NCBI GenBank assembly: GCA_963729275.1
Contig: CAVSNH010000003.1
Span: 372,001 to 436,000 of the forward strand
From: CAVSNH01 sp963729275
GTDB taxonomy: Bacteria; Actinomycetota; Acidimicrobiia; Acidimicrobiales; RAAP-2
Direction: 5' to 3'
Length of the DNA: 64,000 nucleotides
Shown here: one piece after another, positions 51,769 to 63,338 of the stretch
Layout of the letters: the number at the start of each line of letters is the position of its first letter
Numbering within the stretch: position 1 is the stretch's first letter
Translations under genes and position numbers: made by a program
The notes under the pieces: model-generated
Seen by the model: the letters and a program-made list of their open reading frames with translations, nothing else
Databases searched by the model: none
Told to the model about the DNA's origin: nothing

Positions 51769-53298
51769 TCAGGTCGTGGGGGCCACCGACGAAGGGGTGT
51801 CCGCATCCGCCGTATCCGAGCGATCGGCCACCAGCTGAGCCCGGTTCACCTTGGTGGCCGCGCTGCGAGGGATGGCATCGACGAACTCGACGGTCTTCGG
51901 CACCTTGTAGGGGGCGAGGCGCTCCTTGGCGAAGGCTCGGACGTCTTCGACACTCGGTGGTGCGTCGGGGTGGTGCGGCTCGATGATGGCGTGGACCCGA
52001 CGGCCCCACTCGGGGTCCGGCAGCCCCACCACCACGACGTCGGCTATCTCACGGTGCTCCGAGAGGGCCGCTTCCACCTCAGCCGGGAACACGTTTGCCC
52101 CGCCGGTCACGATCATGTCGACTCGGCGGTCGGCGATGTAGCAGTAACCGTCCTCGTCGAGCCGGCCGAGATCGCCGGCGGTGGCGAAGCCGTCCTTGGT
52201 CATGGGTAGGCCCTGGCTGGCCCCCAGGTAGCCATACCGTCCGGTGGTCGCCGACCGCAGATAGATCTCCCCCACCTCGCCGGCCGGCAGGTCCCTCTGT
52301 CGATCGTCGAGGATCCGCAGCTCGGTGTCCCGGAAACCCCGGCCGATGCTGCCCGGGTGTTGGAGCCACTCGTCGCCTCGGATGGCGGTGAGGCCCAGCC
52401 GTTCGGTCATCCCGTAACACATGTAGAGGCGTTCGCCACCGAGGATCTCGATCCAGAACCGGGCGAGCGAGGGCGGAAAGACAGCCGCACCCTGCTGCAC
52501 CCAGACCACGCTCGAGAGGTCGCGTTGCTCGATGCCGGGGACCCGAGCCATCCGAGCCAGCATGGTGGGAGTGGCCGTGAAGGCCGTGATCTTCTCTCGC
52601 TCGATGAGGTCGAGGGCGAGAGCCGCGTCGAACTTGGTCATGATGACGAGCGAGTCGCCGGTCAGCAGATAGGTGAACTGAGCAAATCCGTTGGTGTGGT
52701 AGATGGCCGTCGGCACGAGGATCACCTGTCGGCCGACGTCGACGCCCCAGTTGGCCGGGAAGGGCAGGGTGGTGGAGGGGGCCATGACCGCGGGACTGTT
52801 GTCCATGATGATCTTGGGAGTGCCGGTCGAACCGCTCGAGCAGATGCCGTTGACCGCCGGCGCGATCACCTCGGGATGTGGCTCGTCGGACAGCTCCCGC
52901 GACCACTCGAACAGATCGACGTTCTCACGCCCGACGAGCAGCGCAGCATCCAGCACGCCGGCCACCCGGGCCCGTTCCCAGTCGGGCAGGTCCCACCGCA
53001 CGGGCACCGGCGACGCCCCGATCTTCCAGCAGGCCAGCACCGCCTCGACGATCTCGACGGAGTTGGGCAGCTCCAGCCCGACTCGGCCGCCCAGGCCCAC
53101 GCCCTCGGCGAGGAAGGCCCGTGCCACCTGGTTGGACCGTCGATCGAGCGTGCGCCAGTCGAGGTGGGTGGTCGAGCCGTCCTCGGCGACCACCGACACG
53201 GCCACCATGTCCGGGTAGGTCTCGGCCAACCATCGGATCTGCGTCCCGTAGGGCCGCCCCTCGACCTCCGGCCCGGTGGCCCCGGCCAGTGGACTCAT
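51769..53298 (-). CDS. AMP-dependent acyl-CoA synthetase/ligase
   Basis: A 509-residue ANL enzyme. The nucleotide motif ICSSGSTGTPKIIM lies near residue 180. MCYGMTERLGLTAIRGDEW is the adenine-binding stretch, FATAGDLGRLDEDGYCYIADRRVDM covers the hinge Asp, and the terminal lysine is in AATKVNRAQLV. The GSTGTPK form and YHTNGF segment fit medium-chain or aryl-acid ligases. The ATG at 53298 gives the normal length. It diverges from the aldo/keto reductase gene. Confidence 0.86.
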   Translation of the reverse strand: MSPLAGATGPEVEGRPYGTQIRWLAETYPDMVAVSVVAEDGSTTHLDWRTLDRRSNQVARAFLAEGVGLGGRVGLELPNSVEIVEAVLACWKIGASPVPVRWDLPDWERARVAGVLDAALLVGRENVDLFEWSRELSDEPHPEVIAPAVNGICSSGSTGTPKIIMDNSPAVMAPSTTLPFPANWGVDVGRQVILVPTAIYHTNGFAQFTYLLTGDSLVIMTKFDAALALDLIEREKITAFTATPTMLARMARVPGIEQRDLSSVVWVQQGAAVFPPSLARFWIEILGGERLYMCYGMTERLGLTAIRGDEWLQHPGSIGRGFRDTELRILDDRQRDLPAGEVGEIYLRSATTGRYGYLGASQGLPMTKDGFATAGDLGRLDEDGYCYIADRRVDMIVTGGANVFPAEVEAALSEHREIADVVVVGLPDPEWGRRVHAIIEPHHPDAPPSVEDVRAFAKERLAPYKVPKTVEFVDAIPRSAATKVNRAQLVADRSDTADADTPSSVAPTT

Positions 53299-53518
53299 GG
53301 ACGAGCCTGCGGCCGGCGGCGGAGGGTAGTGCTGATCCTGCTGCGTCTGCTCACGGTGCTGGGGAAAGCTACCCGTGGCCCCCGACAGGCGCCACCGCCA
53401 TCCCTTCGTTCGGTGACTGGGGCGGGAACGCATCGGGAATTCCCCCTCGTACACTGGCGACGCGGCGACGGACAGCTCGTCGATCGACGTCCGGACCAGG
53501 AACGCCTAGGGAGGTCTC

Positions 53519-54499
<981 letters not shown>

Positions 54500-54560
54500 G
54501 CGCAGGCGCCACGGCGCTACGGCGCCAGAAGTGGGCAAAGGGTCGTCGAGCCAGGCAGTT

Positions 54561-54589
54561 CGCTGAGCCCGAGCACCTCAGGCTCAGCG
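54561..54589. terminator. Hairpin between convergent genes
   Basis: Perfect 9-bp arms (CGCTGAGCC at 54561-54569, GGCTCAGCG at 54581-54589) with an 11-nt loop lie between the converging reductase and transporter genes. No T-run. Confidence 0.5.
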
Positions 54590-54634
54590 CCGGCGCCACT
54601 CGACGGTGGCTTGCGAGCACCTGCAGGCCGCGGC

Positions 54635-56137
54635 TCAGACGGTGGCCCGCTCGGCCGCTGGCATTCCGCGGGCCGACAACGGCTCCGAGCTGTCCCCCAC
54701 GGCGGCCACCAGAGCGGTGAAGGCGGCCACCCCGGCCAACACGCCGCAGGTCACGGAGAAGGCACGGGCCACCTGAGCGGGATCGCCGCCGTCGCCACCC
54801 ATGGCCACGAACACGGCCGTGCTCGTGGCCAGGCCGAGGGCGGTACCCAGGCCACGGCTCATGTTCAGGAGGCCGGACGCCGCGCCCGACTGGTCCCGGG
54901 GCACCGACGCCATGATGCCGGCGTTGTTGGGAGAGTTGAACAGCCCAAGGCCGGCACCGACGGTGGCCAGCAGAGCCACGAACCCCCACGTTCCGGGTCG
55001 CCATACGGCCAGGCTCACGAGGCCGCCGGTGACGATCGTCATGCCCGCCATGGCCGGGAGCCGCGCTCCCACGCGGTCGGCCGCCCTCCCGGACCAGGGG
55101 GCGACCAGGCCGAGGGCGACAGGCATGGCCATGAGCTCGAGGCCCGTCCGAATGGTGCTGGCGCCGAGGGACCGCTCGAAATAGAAGGGGACGACCACGA
55201 GAATGCCGAAGAGGACGGCGAAGGCCAGGAGGCTCGTGGCCATCCCGGCGCTGAAGGCCGGACGGAGAAACAGCCGCACGTCGACCATGGGTGACGGATG
55301 CCGCCGTTCACGTCGGACGAAGAAGGCTGCGAGCACCCCCGCGCCGACCAGGCCTCCGAGGATGGCCGCGCTGTCCCACCCGATGGTGTTCCCCTGCGAG
55401 ATGACAAAGACCAGGGCCACGACCGCCGGGAAGAACATGGCGAAGCCGCCCCAGTCGAAGGGGACGCGGGTCTGAAGGTGCCGGCTGCGGGGCACGAAGA
55501 CCAGGGCGGCCACCATCCCGACGAGACCGACGGGGATGTTCACGAGGAAGATGAGGCGCCAACCGCCGGCGGCGAGCAACAGACCGCCCACCGACGGGCC
55601 GAGGGCGAGCCCGAGCGCCTGGGCCGCCCCCTGGATGCCGAGCGAGCGACCGAGACGCGACGCCGGCACGGCCAGGGCGATGATGGCCACGCTGTTGGCC
55701 TGCAGCATGGCGGCGCCGATGGCCTGCAGGGCCCGGAAGCCGTCGAGGGCGAGAAGGGTCGGGGCATTGGCGCACAGGGCCGAGCCGGCTATGAAGATGG
55801 CGAACCCGTAGACGTAGAGGAGCTTGCGTCCGGCCATGTCGGCGAAGCGACCGACGGCAGCCACCGTGGCCACCAGCACGAGCAGGTAGCTGAGGCCCAC
55901 CCAGGTGACGGCGGCGGCACCGGCATGGAAGCTTCGGGCCAGCGACGGGAAGGCGAGAGTCACGATGCTGGCGTCGAGCTGTCCCATGAACGCCCCGATG
56001 CACACGGCGATCACCGCCAGCCGGTAGGCCTTGGGCATCCGCCGGATGGCGGCCGGACGCCGTGGCTCTATGAGCAGGCGCTGCCACCCCTTGGCCCTCT
56101 CGACTGGTGGCTCGTCGAGGAGGCTCATGCCACTCAT
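54635..56137 (-). CDS. DHA2-family MFS efflux transporter
   Basis: A 500-residue drug:H+ antiporter of the 14-TM class. The first helix reads AVCIGAFMGQLDASIVTLAFPSL with the intramembrane Asp. Motif C is QALGLALGPSVGGLLL and FLVNIPVGLVG is typical of EmrB/QacA-like proteins. It exports hydrophobic or cationic compounds. A LysR regulator is divergently transcribed with a 63-bp gap holding a palindrome, implying ligand-induced efflux. The start may be 56137 (MSGMSLLDE) or the ATG 9 nt later. Confidence 0.88.
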   Translation of the reverse strand: MSGMSLLDEPPVERAKGWQRLLIEPRRPAAIRRMPKAYRLAVIAVCIGAFMGQLDASIVTLAFPSLARSFHAGAAAVTWVGLSYLLVLVATVAAVGRFADMAGRKLLYVYGFAIFIAGSALCANAPTLLALDGFRALQAIGAAMLQANSVAIIALAVPASRLGRSLGIQGAAQALGLALGPSVGGLLLAAGGWRLIFLVNIPVGLVGMVAALVFVPRSRHLQTRVPFDWGGFAMFFPAVVALVFVISQGNTIGWDSAAILGGLVGAGVLAAFFVRRERRHPSPMVDVRLFLRPAFSAGMATSLLAFAVLFGILVVVPFYFERSLGASTIRTGLELMAMPVALGLVAPWSGRAADRVGARLPAMAGMTIVTGGLVSLAVWRPGTWGFVALLATVGAGLGLFNSPNNAGIMASVPRDQSGAASGLLNMSRGLGTALGLATSTAVFVAMGGDGGDPAQVARAFSVTCGVLAGVAAFTALVAAVGDSSEPLSARGMPAAERATV

Positions 56138-56167
56138 TTTCCCGGCCGATCGACCCAGAAGACAAAT

Positions 56168-56191
56168 AAATGACTCCTATTGATATCATTT
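56168..56191. promoter_or_regulatory. LysR-type operator candidate
   Basis: AAATGA (56168-56173) and TCATTT (56186-56191) form inverted arms with a 12-nt centre in an AT-rich 40-bp stretch between the divergent transporter and lysR genes. The position and symmetry fit autoregulated LysR control of both promoters. Confidence 0.55.
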
Positions 56192-56200
56192 GTATCTCCA

Positions 56201-57130
56201 ATGGATTCCAAGAAGCTCGCCCATTTCGTGGCCGTGGTCGACAACCGCGGCTTCACCGCCGCCGCCGACGCCACCGGCACCAGCCAACCGGCGCTCTCGA
56301 TTGCCGTGCGAGACCTCGAGGCAGAGCTGGGTGCCGCCCTCTTCGACCGCATCGGCAGACGGGTCCGCCTGACGGCGGCCGGTCGGGCCCTGGTCGGTCC
56401 GGCCCGGCTCGTCCTCCGTGACCTCGAGACGGGACGCGCCGCCGTGGCCGCCGTCGCCGGGGTCGAGGCGGGATCGCTCACCGCGGCCAGCCTCCCTACC
56501 TTGGCCGCCGACCCTCTGGCCGCTCTCGTCGGCCGGTACCGCCAGCTGTACCCGGGTGTGATCGTCGACCTGGCGGCACCCGAGGACACGGGCGACCTCC
56601 TGGCCATGATCCGAGACGGGAGCTGCGAGGTGGGCGTCACCGAAGCCACCGGCCTGCCGGCGGACCTCGCCGGACACGACATCGGCGAACAGCCGCTCAC
56701 CCTCATCCTCCCGCCGCAGGTGGCCGCCGGCGTGGTCAAGGGGAGCGGCGGCGGGCGCACCGGCCGCCCTCCGGCGGTAGCCCTGACCGACCTGACACGG
56801 GTGCCCTTCGTGGCCACTCCGATCGGCACGTCGACGCGGCGTCTTCTCGACGAAGGCTTCGCCGCCGTCGGTGCCCGCCCCGAAGTAGCCGTCGTGACCG
56901 CTCAGAGGGACGCCATCATCCCCCTGGTCGTGGCCGGTGCCGGGGCCGCGCTGGTCCCCGCCCCGCTGGCCGCCCATGCGGCGGCATCCGGGGCGGTCCT
57001 GGCCCGGCCAGTGCCGGCTGTCTCGCGGCACATCGCTGTCGTCCATCGAGAAGGGTCGCTCTCGCCGGCGGCCACCGCCTTCGTCGGGTTGGCCCGCAAC
57101 CCTGAGACGATGGCGCAGAAAACCCGCTGA
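56201..57130 (+). CDS. LysR-family transcriptional regulator
   Basis: A 309-residue LysR protein. The winged HTH is in residues 1-60 (KLAHFVAVVDNRGFTAAADATGTSQPALSIAVRDLEAELGAALFDR). The effector domain (90-300) has the periplasmic-binding-protein-like fold, with a Gly-rich insert VKGSGGGRTGRPP. I chose the ATG at 56201 (MDSKKL), which matches the family start; an ATG at 56180 is less likely. It probably controls the divergent efflux pump. Confidence 0.88.
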   Translation: MDSKKLAHFVAVVDNRGFTAAADATGTSQPALSIAVRDLEAELGAALFDRIGRRVRLTAAGRALVGPARLVLRDLETGRAAVAAVAGVEAGSLTAASLPTLAADPLAALVGRYRQLYPGVIVDLAAPEDTGDLLAMIRDGSCEVGVTEATGLPADLAGHDIGEQPLTLILPPQVAAGVVKGSGGGRTGRPPAVALTDLTRVPFVATPIGTSTRRLLDEGFAAVGARPEVAVVTAQRDAIIPLVVAGAGAALVPAPLAAHAAASGAVLARPVPAVSRHIAVVHREGSLSPAATAFVGLARNPETMAQKTR

Positions 57131-57334
57131 GGCGTCGATTCAAGATCGGCGGCCCACCCGCCGATATCCATGGAGCCGGGTTCGCCGAGCAGAGCCGCCG
57201 ATCAGCTCGGCGGGCCCGGCGCCCGTCGATCGGCCGGCAGTAGCCTTCTTCCGCCGGTGGCGCGCCATGCGTGGCCGGGCGCCGTGCGACCAGTGACCGG
57301 TCCGGGGCGAATGGTTGCTGTATGAGGAGGCCCG

Positions 57335-58015
57335 ATGTCCACCGAGTTGCCCATCTCGGTCGACTTCCACTTCGACATCATGTGCCCCTACGCCTACCAG
57401 ACCTCCATCTGGATGCGCGAGGTGCGAGACCAACTCGGCACAGAGGTCAGCTGGCGCTTCTTCAGCCTCGAGGAGATCAACCGACAGGAAGGGAAGAAGC
57501 ACCCCTGGGAGCGTGAGTGGACCTACGGGTGGTCGATGATGCGCATCGGCGCCCTCCTGCGGAGGAAGGACATGGCTCTCCTCGACCGCTGGTACGCGGA
57601 AGCCGGCCGTGCCCTACACGTCGAGGGCCGCAAGCCGCACCAGCCCGAAGTGGCGGCGGCCATCCTCGAGGAGATGGGGCTCGACCCCGGTCTGGTGGCC
57701 GAGGCCATCTCCGACCCGACCACCGGCGACGAGGTGCTCGCCGAGCACGAGCGGGTCGTCGCACGGGGCGGCTTCGGCGTGCCCACCCTGCTCTTCGAGG
57801 ATGGGCAGGCGTTGTTCGGGCCCGTCCTCGTCGACCCGCCGACCGGTGAGCGTGCCGTCCGCTTGTGGGAGTTGGTGTGCGGCTGGCGCGAGTTCCCGCG
57901 TCTGTTCGAGATGCAGCGACCCAAGGACTCCGTCGCCATCGACGCCATCGCCGAGGCCTTCACGCCCTACCTGGACGCCCGGGACTGGGTCACCATCCAA
58001 CGCCCCACCCCCTGA
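57335..58015 (+). CDS. DsbA-like thioredoxin-fold oxidoreductase
   Basis: A 226-residue DsbA-superfamily protein with MCPYA (Cys17) as the active-site start and GVPTLLFEDG as the cis-Pro loop. The single Cys (C-P-Y-A) resembles HCCA-isomerase/FrnE-like and mycothiol-dependent members rather than true disulfide isomerases. It has no signal peptide. GAGGAGG lies 6 nt before the ATG. The role may be mycothiol-linked reduction or conjugation, inferred only. Confidence 0.82.
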   Translation: MSTELPISVDFHFDIMCPYAYQTSIWMREVRDQLGTEVSWRFFSLEEINRQEGKKHPWEREWTYGWSMMRIGALLRRKDMALLDRWYAEAGRALHVEGRKPHQPEVAAAILEEMGLDPGLVAEAISDPTTGDEVLAEHERVVARGGFGVPTLLFEDGQALFGPVLVDPPTGERAVRLWELVCGWREFPRLFEMQRPKDSVAIDAIAEAFTPYLDARDWVTIQRPTP

Positions 58016-58026
58016 GCCCACGAGAA

Positions 58027-58488
58027 GTGCCGGCAACGACAACCGTCCGACCGGCCACGGCCGAGGACGCATCTGCGCTGGGACGCCTCCGCTTCCGCTG
58101 GCGGGTCGCCGAGCAGGGAGAGCTGGGCCTGGGCGAGGCCGGCTTCATCACCGCCCTGGGCGCCTGGATGGGGGACCACTCCGACAGTCACCTCGCCTTC
58201 CTGGCCGAAGACGACGCCGATCCCGTCGGCATGGCCTGGCTGGCCATCGTTGACCGCATCCCCGGTCCCGAGACCTTCCTCCGACGCTCCGCCTACGTGC
58301 AGAGCGTCTACGTCGTCCCCGAGCAGCGATCGCAGGGTGTGGGTGCTCGGCTGGTCGTGGCCGCCTTGGACCACGCCCGGTCGCTCGGTTGTGCGTATGT
58401 GGCTGTGCACCACACCGAGCGGTCCACCACGCTCTACCGGCGGCTGGGCTTCACCGACCCGGCCGGCGTCTTGGAGATACGGCTCTGA
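58027..58488 (+). CDS. GNAT-family N-acetyltransferase
   Basis: A 153-residue GNAT: VRPATAEDASALGRLRFRW, AYVQSVYVVPEQRSQGVGARLVVAAL (acetyl-CoA motif A near 100-120) and TTLYRRLGFTDP (motif B). It probably starts at GTG 58027, 11 nt after the DsbA-like stop, so the two are likely co-transcribed. The acceptor is unknown. Confidence 0.8.
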   Translation: MPATTTVRPATAEDASALGRLRFRWRVAEQGELGLGEAGFITALGAWMGDHSDSHLAFLAEDDADPVGMAWLAIVDRIPGPETFLRRSAYVQSVYVVPEQRSQGVGARLVVAALDHARSLGCAYVAVHHTERSTTLYRRLGFTDPAGVLEIRL

Positions 58489-58542
58489 TCCCGTAGGGCG
58501 ACGTATCCAGGTGCTGTCCCTACCGCAGGAATCGGCGCGACC

Positions 58543-59748
58543 TCAGCTATCGGCGGGCGCCGCGGCAGCCGGCTGACCGCGGATCCGCCGCAGCAGCACG
58601 ATCCCACTGGCCGGGAAGATCATCACCGAGAGCAGCCCGGCCGCCACCAGCGAGGCCGCATTGACCTCGAGGATCCGGTGCTCGGACAGGGCGATGCTGG
58701 TGATGACGACGATGAGCGGCAGGCCCGTGGCCGAGAACAACGCCATCGGCGCCAGCTGCCGCCGAGTGAGCACGTTGCGATAGAGGAGGACCACGGGCAC
58801 ACCGCGGGCTACCAGCATGAGCACGAGGAAGAACGGGACCCGCCAGAGTTCCGCCGGATGGTTCAGGAACACATGAAGGTCGAAGGTGATCCCGCTCACG
58901 ACGAAGAAGATGGGGATGAGGAACCCGAATCCGATGGCCTCGAGCTTGGCCTTCACCAGGTCGGAATCGTCGCCGGTGGTGAATCGCTTGACGACGATGC
59001 CGGCGGCGAACGCCCCGAGGAGCACGTCGAGGCCCAGCTTGTCGGCCAGCAACACGAGGAGGACGATCAGGAGTAGCGAAAGACGGACCGGTAGCTGCGC
59101 GCTCGACTCGAGATGCCGGCTCAGCATCCGGACCAGGCGTGGTGGGTGGGTGCGAGTCGCCATCACGATGGTGACGACGGCCACGACCACGAAGGCCACC
59201 AGCAGCAGCGAGGTGAGGACCGGGTCCTTGCGGGTGAGCAAAAGGGCGACGGCCACGATGGGGCCGAACTCGCCCAGCGTGCCGATGGCCTCGATGTAGG
59301 AGCCGAACGGGGTCGGTGTGACTCCGGCATCCCGTAGGACGGGCATGAGCGTGGCCAGTGCAGTCGTGGTGAGGGCGAGCCCGACGACGATGGTGTCGCG
59401 GGCCAGGCCCGAGGAGACGAGAGCGAAAGCGGCGAAGAAGCCGATGGCCAGGGAGATCGCCCACCCCAGAGCGGCGAGCCGCACCGGCTTACCGCGGATG
59501 CGGTCGATGTTCAGCTCGTAGCCGGCCAGAAAGATCAAGTAGCTCAGCCCGAGATCCGACAGCCCGGTGATGACGCTGTCCAGGTGGGCGATGTTGAGGA
59601 CGAAAGGGCCGATCAGGATGCCGAGGCCGATCTGGAAGACGATCTCGGGAATGGCCAGCGGGCCGCTGATCTCGGAGAGGAGGGGCGACACCACCCCGAT
59701 GAGGGCGATGAGGACCAGCGTCTCGATGGCGACCAACGTCATGGGCAA
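58543..59748 (-). CDS. CPA-type cation:proton antiporter
   Basis: A 401-residue membrane protein with about 12 hydrophobic segments. Family marks include EIVFQIGLGILIGPF, LGLSYLIFLAGYELN, ALTTTALATLMPVLRDAG and LLGAFAAGIVVKRF. This is a CPA2-like Na+(K+)/H+ exchanger core without the RCK/TrkA-N regulatory domain. It supports pH or ion homeostasis. It stands alone, divergent from the HDAC-like gene. The start is 59748, or 59742 at the next ATG. Confidence 0.87.
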   Translation of the reverse strand: MPMTLVAIETLVLIALIGVVSPLLSEISGPLAIPEIVFQIGLGILIGPFVLNIAHLDSVITGLSDLGLSYLIFLAGYELNIDRIRGKPVRLAALGWAISLAIGFFAAFALVSSGLARDTIVVGLALTTTALATLMPVLRDAGVTPTPFGSYIEAIGTLGEFGPIVAVALLLTRKDPVLTSLLLVAFVVVAVVTIVMATRTHPPRLVRMLSRHLESSAQLPVRLSLLLIVLLVLLADKLGLDVLLGAFAAGIVVKRFTTGDDSDLVKAKLEAIGFGFLIPIFFVVSGITFDLHVFLNHPAELWRVPFFLVLMLVARGVPVVLLYRNVLTRRQLAPMALFSATGLPLIVVITSIALSEHRILEVNAASLVAAGLLSVMIFPASGIVLLRRIRGQPAAAAPADS

Positions 59749-59932
59749 CCATCCCGCTCGACCATTGCCTCACCTTAGGCACGGGGGTGCCTGGCCCTCC
59801 GGGTTCTCCGCAGGGTTCGACGACAGGCGCGCAGGGCTACCATCGCCATGCGCCGGCGGGCGAAGGTCGGCGGACGCCAGCCGATGCGGGGATGCCAGTG
59901 ATCGGACGACAACGACGCGCAAAGGTCGGCGG

Positions 59933-60955
<1,023 letters not shown>

Positions 60956-60956
60956 C

Positions 60957-61424
60957 TCAAGCCCGGGCCCGTGCCTCGCCGGACGCTCCCCCCGCCGCTT
61001 CCCACTCCGCGACCATGGCCCCGAAGCGCAGCGGGTTGTAGATGTCCTCTTCGTAGGACCACTGGCCGTTGCCCGCATACTTGAGGAGTGTGAAGTTGTA
61101 CTCCTGGTGGACGTGCCCGTCGCCCACGTCCATCATGCGGTTCCACACTTGGCAGACAACCCAACCCCGTTCCTCGTCGATCACCGCCCACTCGATCGGG
61201 AAGGCGTTCATGTGGCGCCCGGGATAGTCGGACATCGTCTCGGTGATCCACTCACCGATGGCCGCTCGGCCCGAGAAGGTGCCGTAGTGGTGCTCGACAT
61301 AGGTGGCGTCCTCGGTGAACTGCTCGACCCAGGCGCTCCACTCGCCACTGCGAGCGGCCTCGTCTGCTCGACGCTGGTAGTCGATGAAGGCGGCCTCGAT
61401 CTCGTCTCGCGTCCACCGTCCCAT
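60957..61424 (-). CDS. SnoaL/NTF2-like domain protein
   Basis: A 155-residue alpha+beta-cone protein: TRDEIEAAFIDYQRRADEAARSG, VEQFTEDATYVEHHYGTFSGRAAIGEWITETM and the final NFTLLKYAGNGQWSYEEDIYNPL. The fold is clear, but members range from ketosteroid-isomerase-like and aldol-type enzymes to ligand binders. H and E residues in the cone centre (VEHHYG) fit an enzyme. I chose the ATG at 61424 (MGRWTRDE). Confidence 0.75.
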   Translation of the reverse strand: MGRWTRDEIEAAFIDYQRRADEAARSGEWSAWVEQFTEDATYVEHHYGTFSGRAAIGEWITETMSDYPGRHMNAFPIEWAVIDEERGWVVCQVWNRMMDVGDGHVHQEYNFTLLKYAGNGQWSYEEDIYNPLRFGAMVAEWEAAGGASGEARARA

Positions 61425-61487
61425 CGACGCCAGTATGGCGGCCGGGGGCCAGACGCGCCCGTGGGACGCCGGCAGTGGCAACCGAGG

Positions 61488-62564
61488 TCAGCGCGGTGGG
61501 GGTGCCTTGGCCGGTTCACGGCCGCCTTCGGCCCCTTTTCCCCCTTCCGGCCCCACTGCCGGCTGAGTGTCCATTCGCCGACCGCCACCGTTCGCCTCTG
61601 GCCCGGCCGGATCGGTGTCGAAGTGCACGGAGACATGCTGCTCGACACGGCTGCGCCGCTCGAGCACGATGGAGTTCAGCACCTCCCGGTCGGCGTCGGT
61701 CAGGGGAGCCCGGAGGGAACGCGGCCAGAGTTGGCGATGGAGCACCACGTTGAGCTCGGCGGCGTAGACGGTCAGCTGCGTACCGAGATAGATCCAGGCG
61801 ACGAGGCCGAGCACGACCGCGAAGAACCCGTACACCTGGCTGGTGTTCCGCAGGGTGTGGTCGACCAACGTGCCCCCGACGTACTGGAGGATCGTCCATC
61901 CGACCGCGCCGACCGCCGCGCCCGGGAACAGCCATCTCGACGGGATGGCCGACGGGGTGAGCAGCCGAAAGGCCACGGCGAAAATTGCGACGTTGAGCAA
62001 CAGCGACACGACGACGGCGCCGACCACCTCCAGCCCACCACGATTACCCACCGTCACCACCCCGGCCAAGGCCGTGCTGGCCAGGAGGAAGACGCCCACT
62101 GCAGCCATCACGGCCAGCGTTCGCAGCAGCCGCGCCACGTAGCCCGGCCGGTCGACGAGCGGCACGTTCCAGACCTGGGCCATGGCGTACTGGGCCGACT
62201 GGATCACGCCCTGTGAGCCCCAGATCAGGCCGATGATGCCGATGGCCAGGCCGAGGCCGGCCCGGTCGTGCAGGGCTTGGATGTTCTGCCCCAGGTGTGC
62301 GCCGATGACCGGGAACTGGCTGAGGGCGGAGTGCTCGACCCGCTGGGTGGCCGACACGCTCCCTCCGGTGGCCAGCCCCACGATCGTGACGAGAAGGAGC
62401 ATGAGAGGGAAGAGGGAGAGAAACCCGTAGTAGGCCATGAGAGCGGCGAGCGACCCGCCGTTGTCGTTGCCGAACTTCTTGACCACGCCAAAGAGGAAGC
62501 CGGCCGGCTTGGACCGGCGCTGGAATCTGTCGATGGCCTCGAGGGTGTGCTCGATCTGCCGCAT
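61488..62564 (-). CDS. YihY/BrkB-family inner membrane protein
   Basis: A 358-residue protein with about six membrane segments. The family start is visible: GSLAALMAYYGFLSLFPLMLLLV, then AIGIIGLIWGSQGVIQSAQYAM, and the GWTILQYVGGTLVDH loop. The hydrophilic C-terminus is Pro/Gly/Lys-rich. It was once called ribonuclease BN in error; the true function is unknown, perhaps a transporter. It lies 27 nt downstream of the sigma-factor gene and may be part of that operon. Confidence 0.85.
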   Translation of the reverse strand: MRQIEHTLEAIDRFQRRSKPAGFLFGVVKKFGNDNGGSLAALMAYYGFLSLFPLMLLLVTIVGLATGGSVSATQRVEHSALSQFPVIGAHLGQNIQALHDRAGLGLAIGIIGLIWGSQGVIQSAQYAMAQVWNVPLVDRPGYVARLLRTLAVMAAVGVFLLASTALAGVVTVGNRGGLEVVGAVVVSLLLNVAIFAVAFRLLTPSAIPSRWLFPGAAVGAVGWTILQYVGGTLVDHTLRNTSQVYGFFAVVLGLVAWIYLGTQLTVYAAELNVVLHRQLWPRSLRAPLTDADREVLNSIVLERRSRVEQHVSVHFDTDPAGPEANGGGRRMDTQPAVGPEGGKGAEGGREPAKAPPPR

Positions 62565-62591
62565 TCGGCTATCTCCTAGCCGGCGTCTTCG

Positions 62592-63338
62592 TCATACCTC
62601 TATGTTGAAGACCTCGCGCAACTTGGTCAGGCTGGCCGCCAGCAATCTCGAAACGTGCATTTGACTGATCCCAATGCGGGCGGCGATCTGCGATTGCGTG
62701 AGCCCGTTGACGAATCGCAGCTGGAGGATCGTGCGCTCGCGATCGGGGAGCTTGGCCAGCGAGACGGCAAGCAGCAACCGGTCCTCGGTTCCACTGAAGC
62801 CGGCGTCGACCTCTCCCAGTCGCGAGCCCATGGTGGTCTCTTGACGATCGGGCGCATCGATCGAAGAAGTCCGGTAGCTCTGGCCTGCCTCCAAGGCCTC
62901 GAGGACCGCGTCCTCGGTGACACCGGTTTCGCGGGCCATCTCCGAAACGGTGGGGGGACGACCGAGATCGTGGGTCATGGACTCGGTGACGTGGCCCAGC
63001 TCCAGATAAAGCTCCTGGATGCGTCGGGGCGCCCGAATGGCCCAGCCGCGATCCCGAAAGTGACGCTTGAGCTCCCCGATGATCGTACGTGTGGCGAAGG
63101 TGCTGAACTCGACCCCCCTTTCCGGGTCGAAGCGGTCGACCGACTTGATGAGAGCGATGGATGCGACCTGGGCGAGATCGTCATAGGTTTCGCCCCGGTT
63201 GGAGAAGCGACGGGCAAGCTGACGGGCGAGATCCAGGTGGGCCTCGACCAACTCGTCGCGGAGCCGCGGCTGTTTCGTCTCGGCAAACTCGACGAACTTC
63301 TGGCGCAGGTCCTCGTACTCGACCGACGACGACGCCAT
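62592..63338 (-). CDS. sigF: SigB/SigF-family RNA polymerase sigma factor
   Basis: A 248-residue group 3 sigma factor. Region 2 has YDDLAQVASIALIKSVDRFDPERGVEFSTFATRTIIGELKRHFRD, followed by region 3 (RRIQELYLEL, RPPTVSEMARETG) and region 4 with the HTH LTQSQIAARIGISQMHVSRLL. It would direct general-stress or stationary-phase genes. The ATG overlaps the upstream anti-sigma stop (TGATG), the classic rsbW-sigB coupling. Confidence 0.9.
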   Translation of the reverse strand: MASSSVEYEDLRQKFVEFAETKQPRLRDELVEAHLDLARQLARRFSNRGETYDDLAQVASIALIKSVDRFDPERGVEFSTFATRTIIGELKRHFRDRGWAIRAPRRIQELYLELGHVTESMTHDLGRPPTVSEMARETGVTEDAVLEALEAGQSYRTSSIDAPDRQETTMGSRLGEVDAGFSGTEDRLLLAVSLAKLPDRERTILQLRFVNGLTQSQIAARIGISQMHVSRLLAASLTKLREVFNIEV

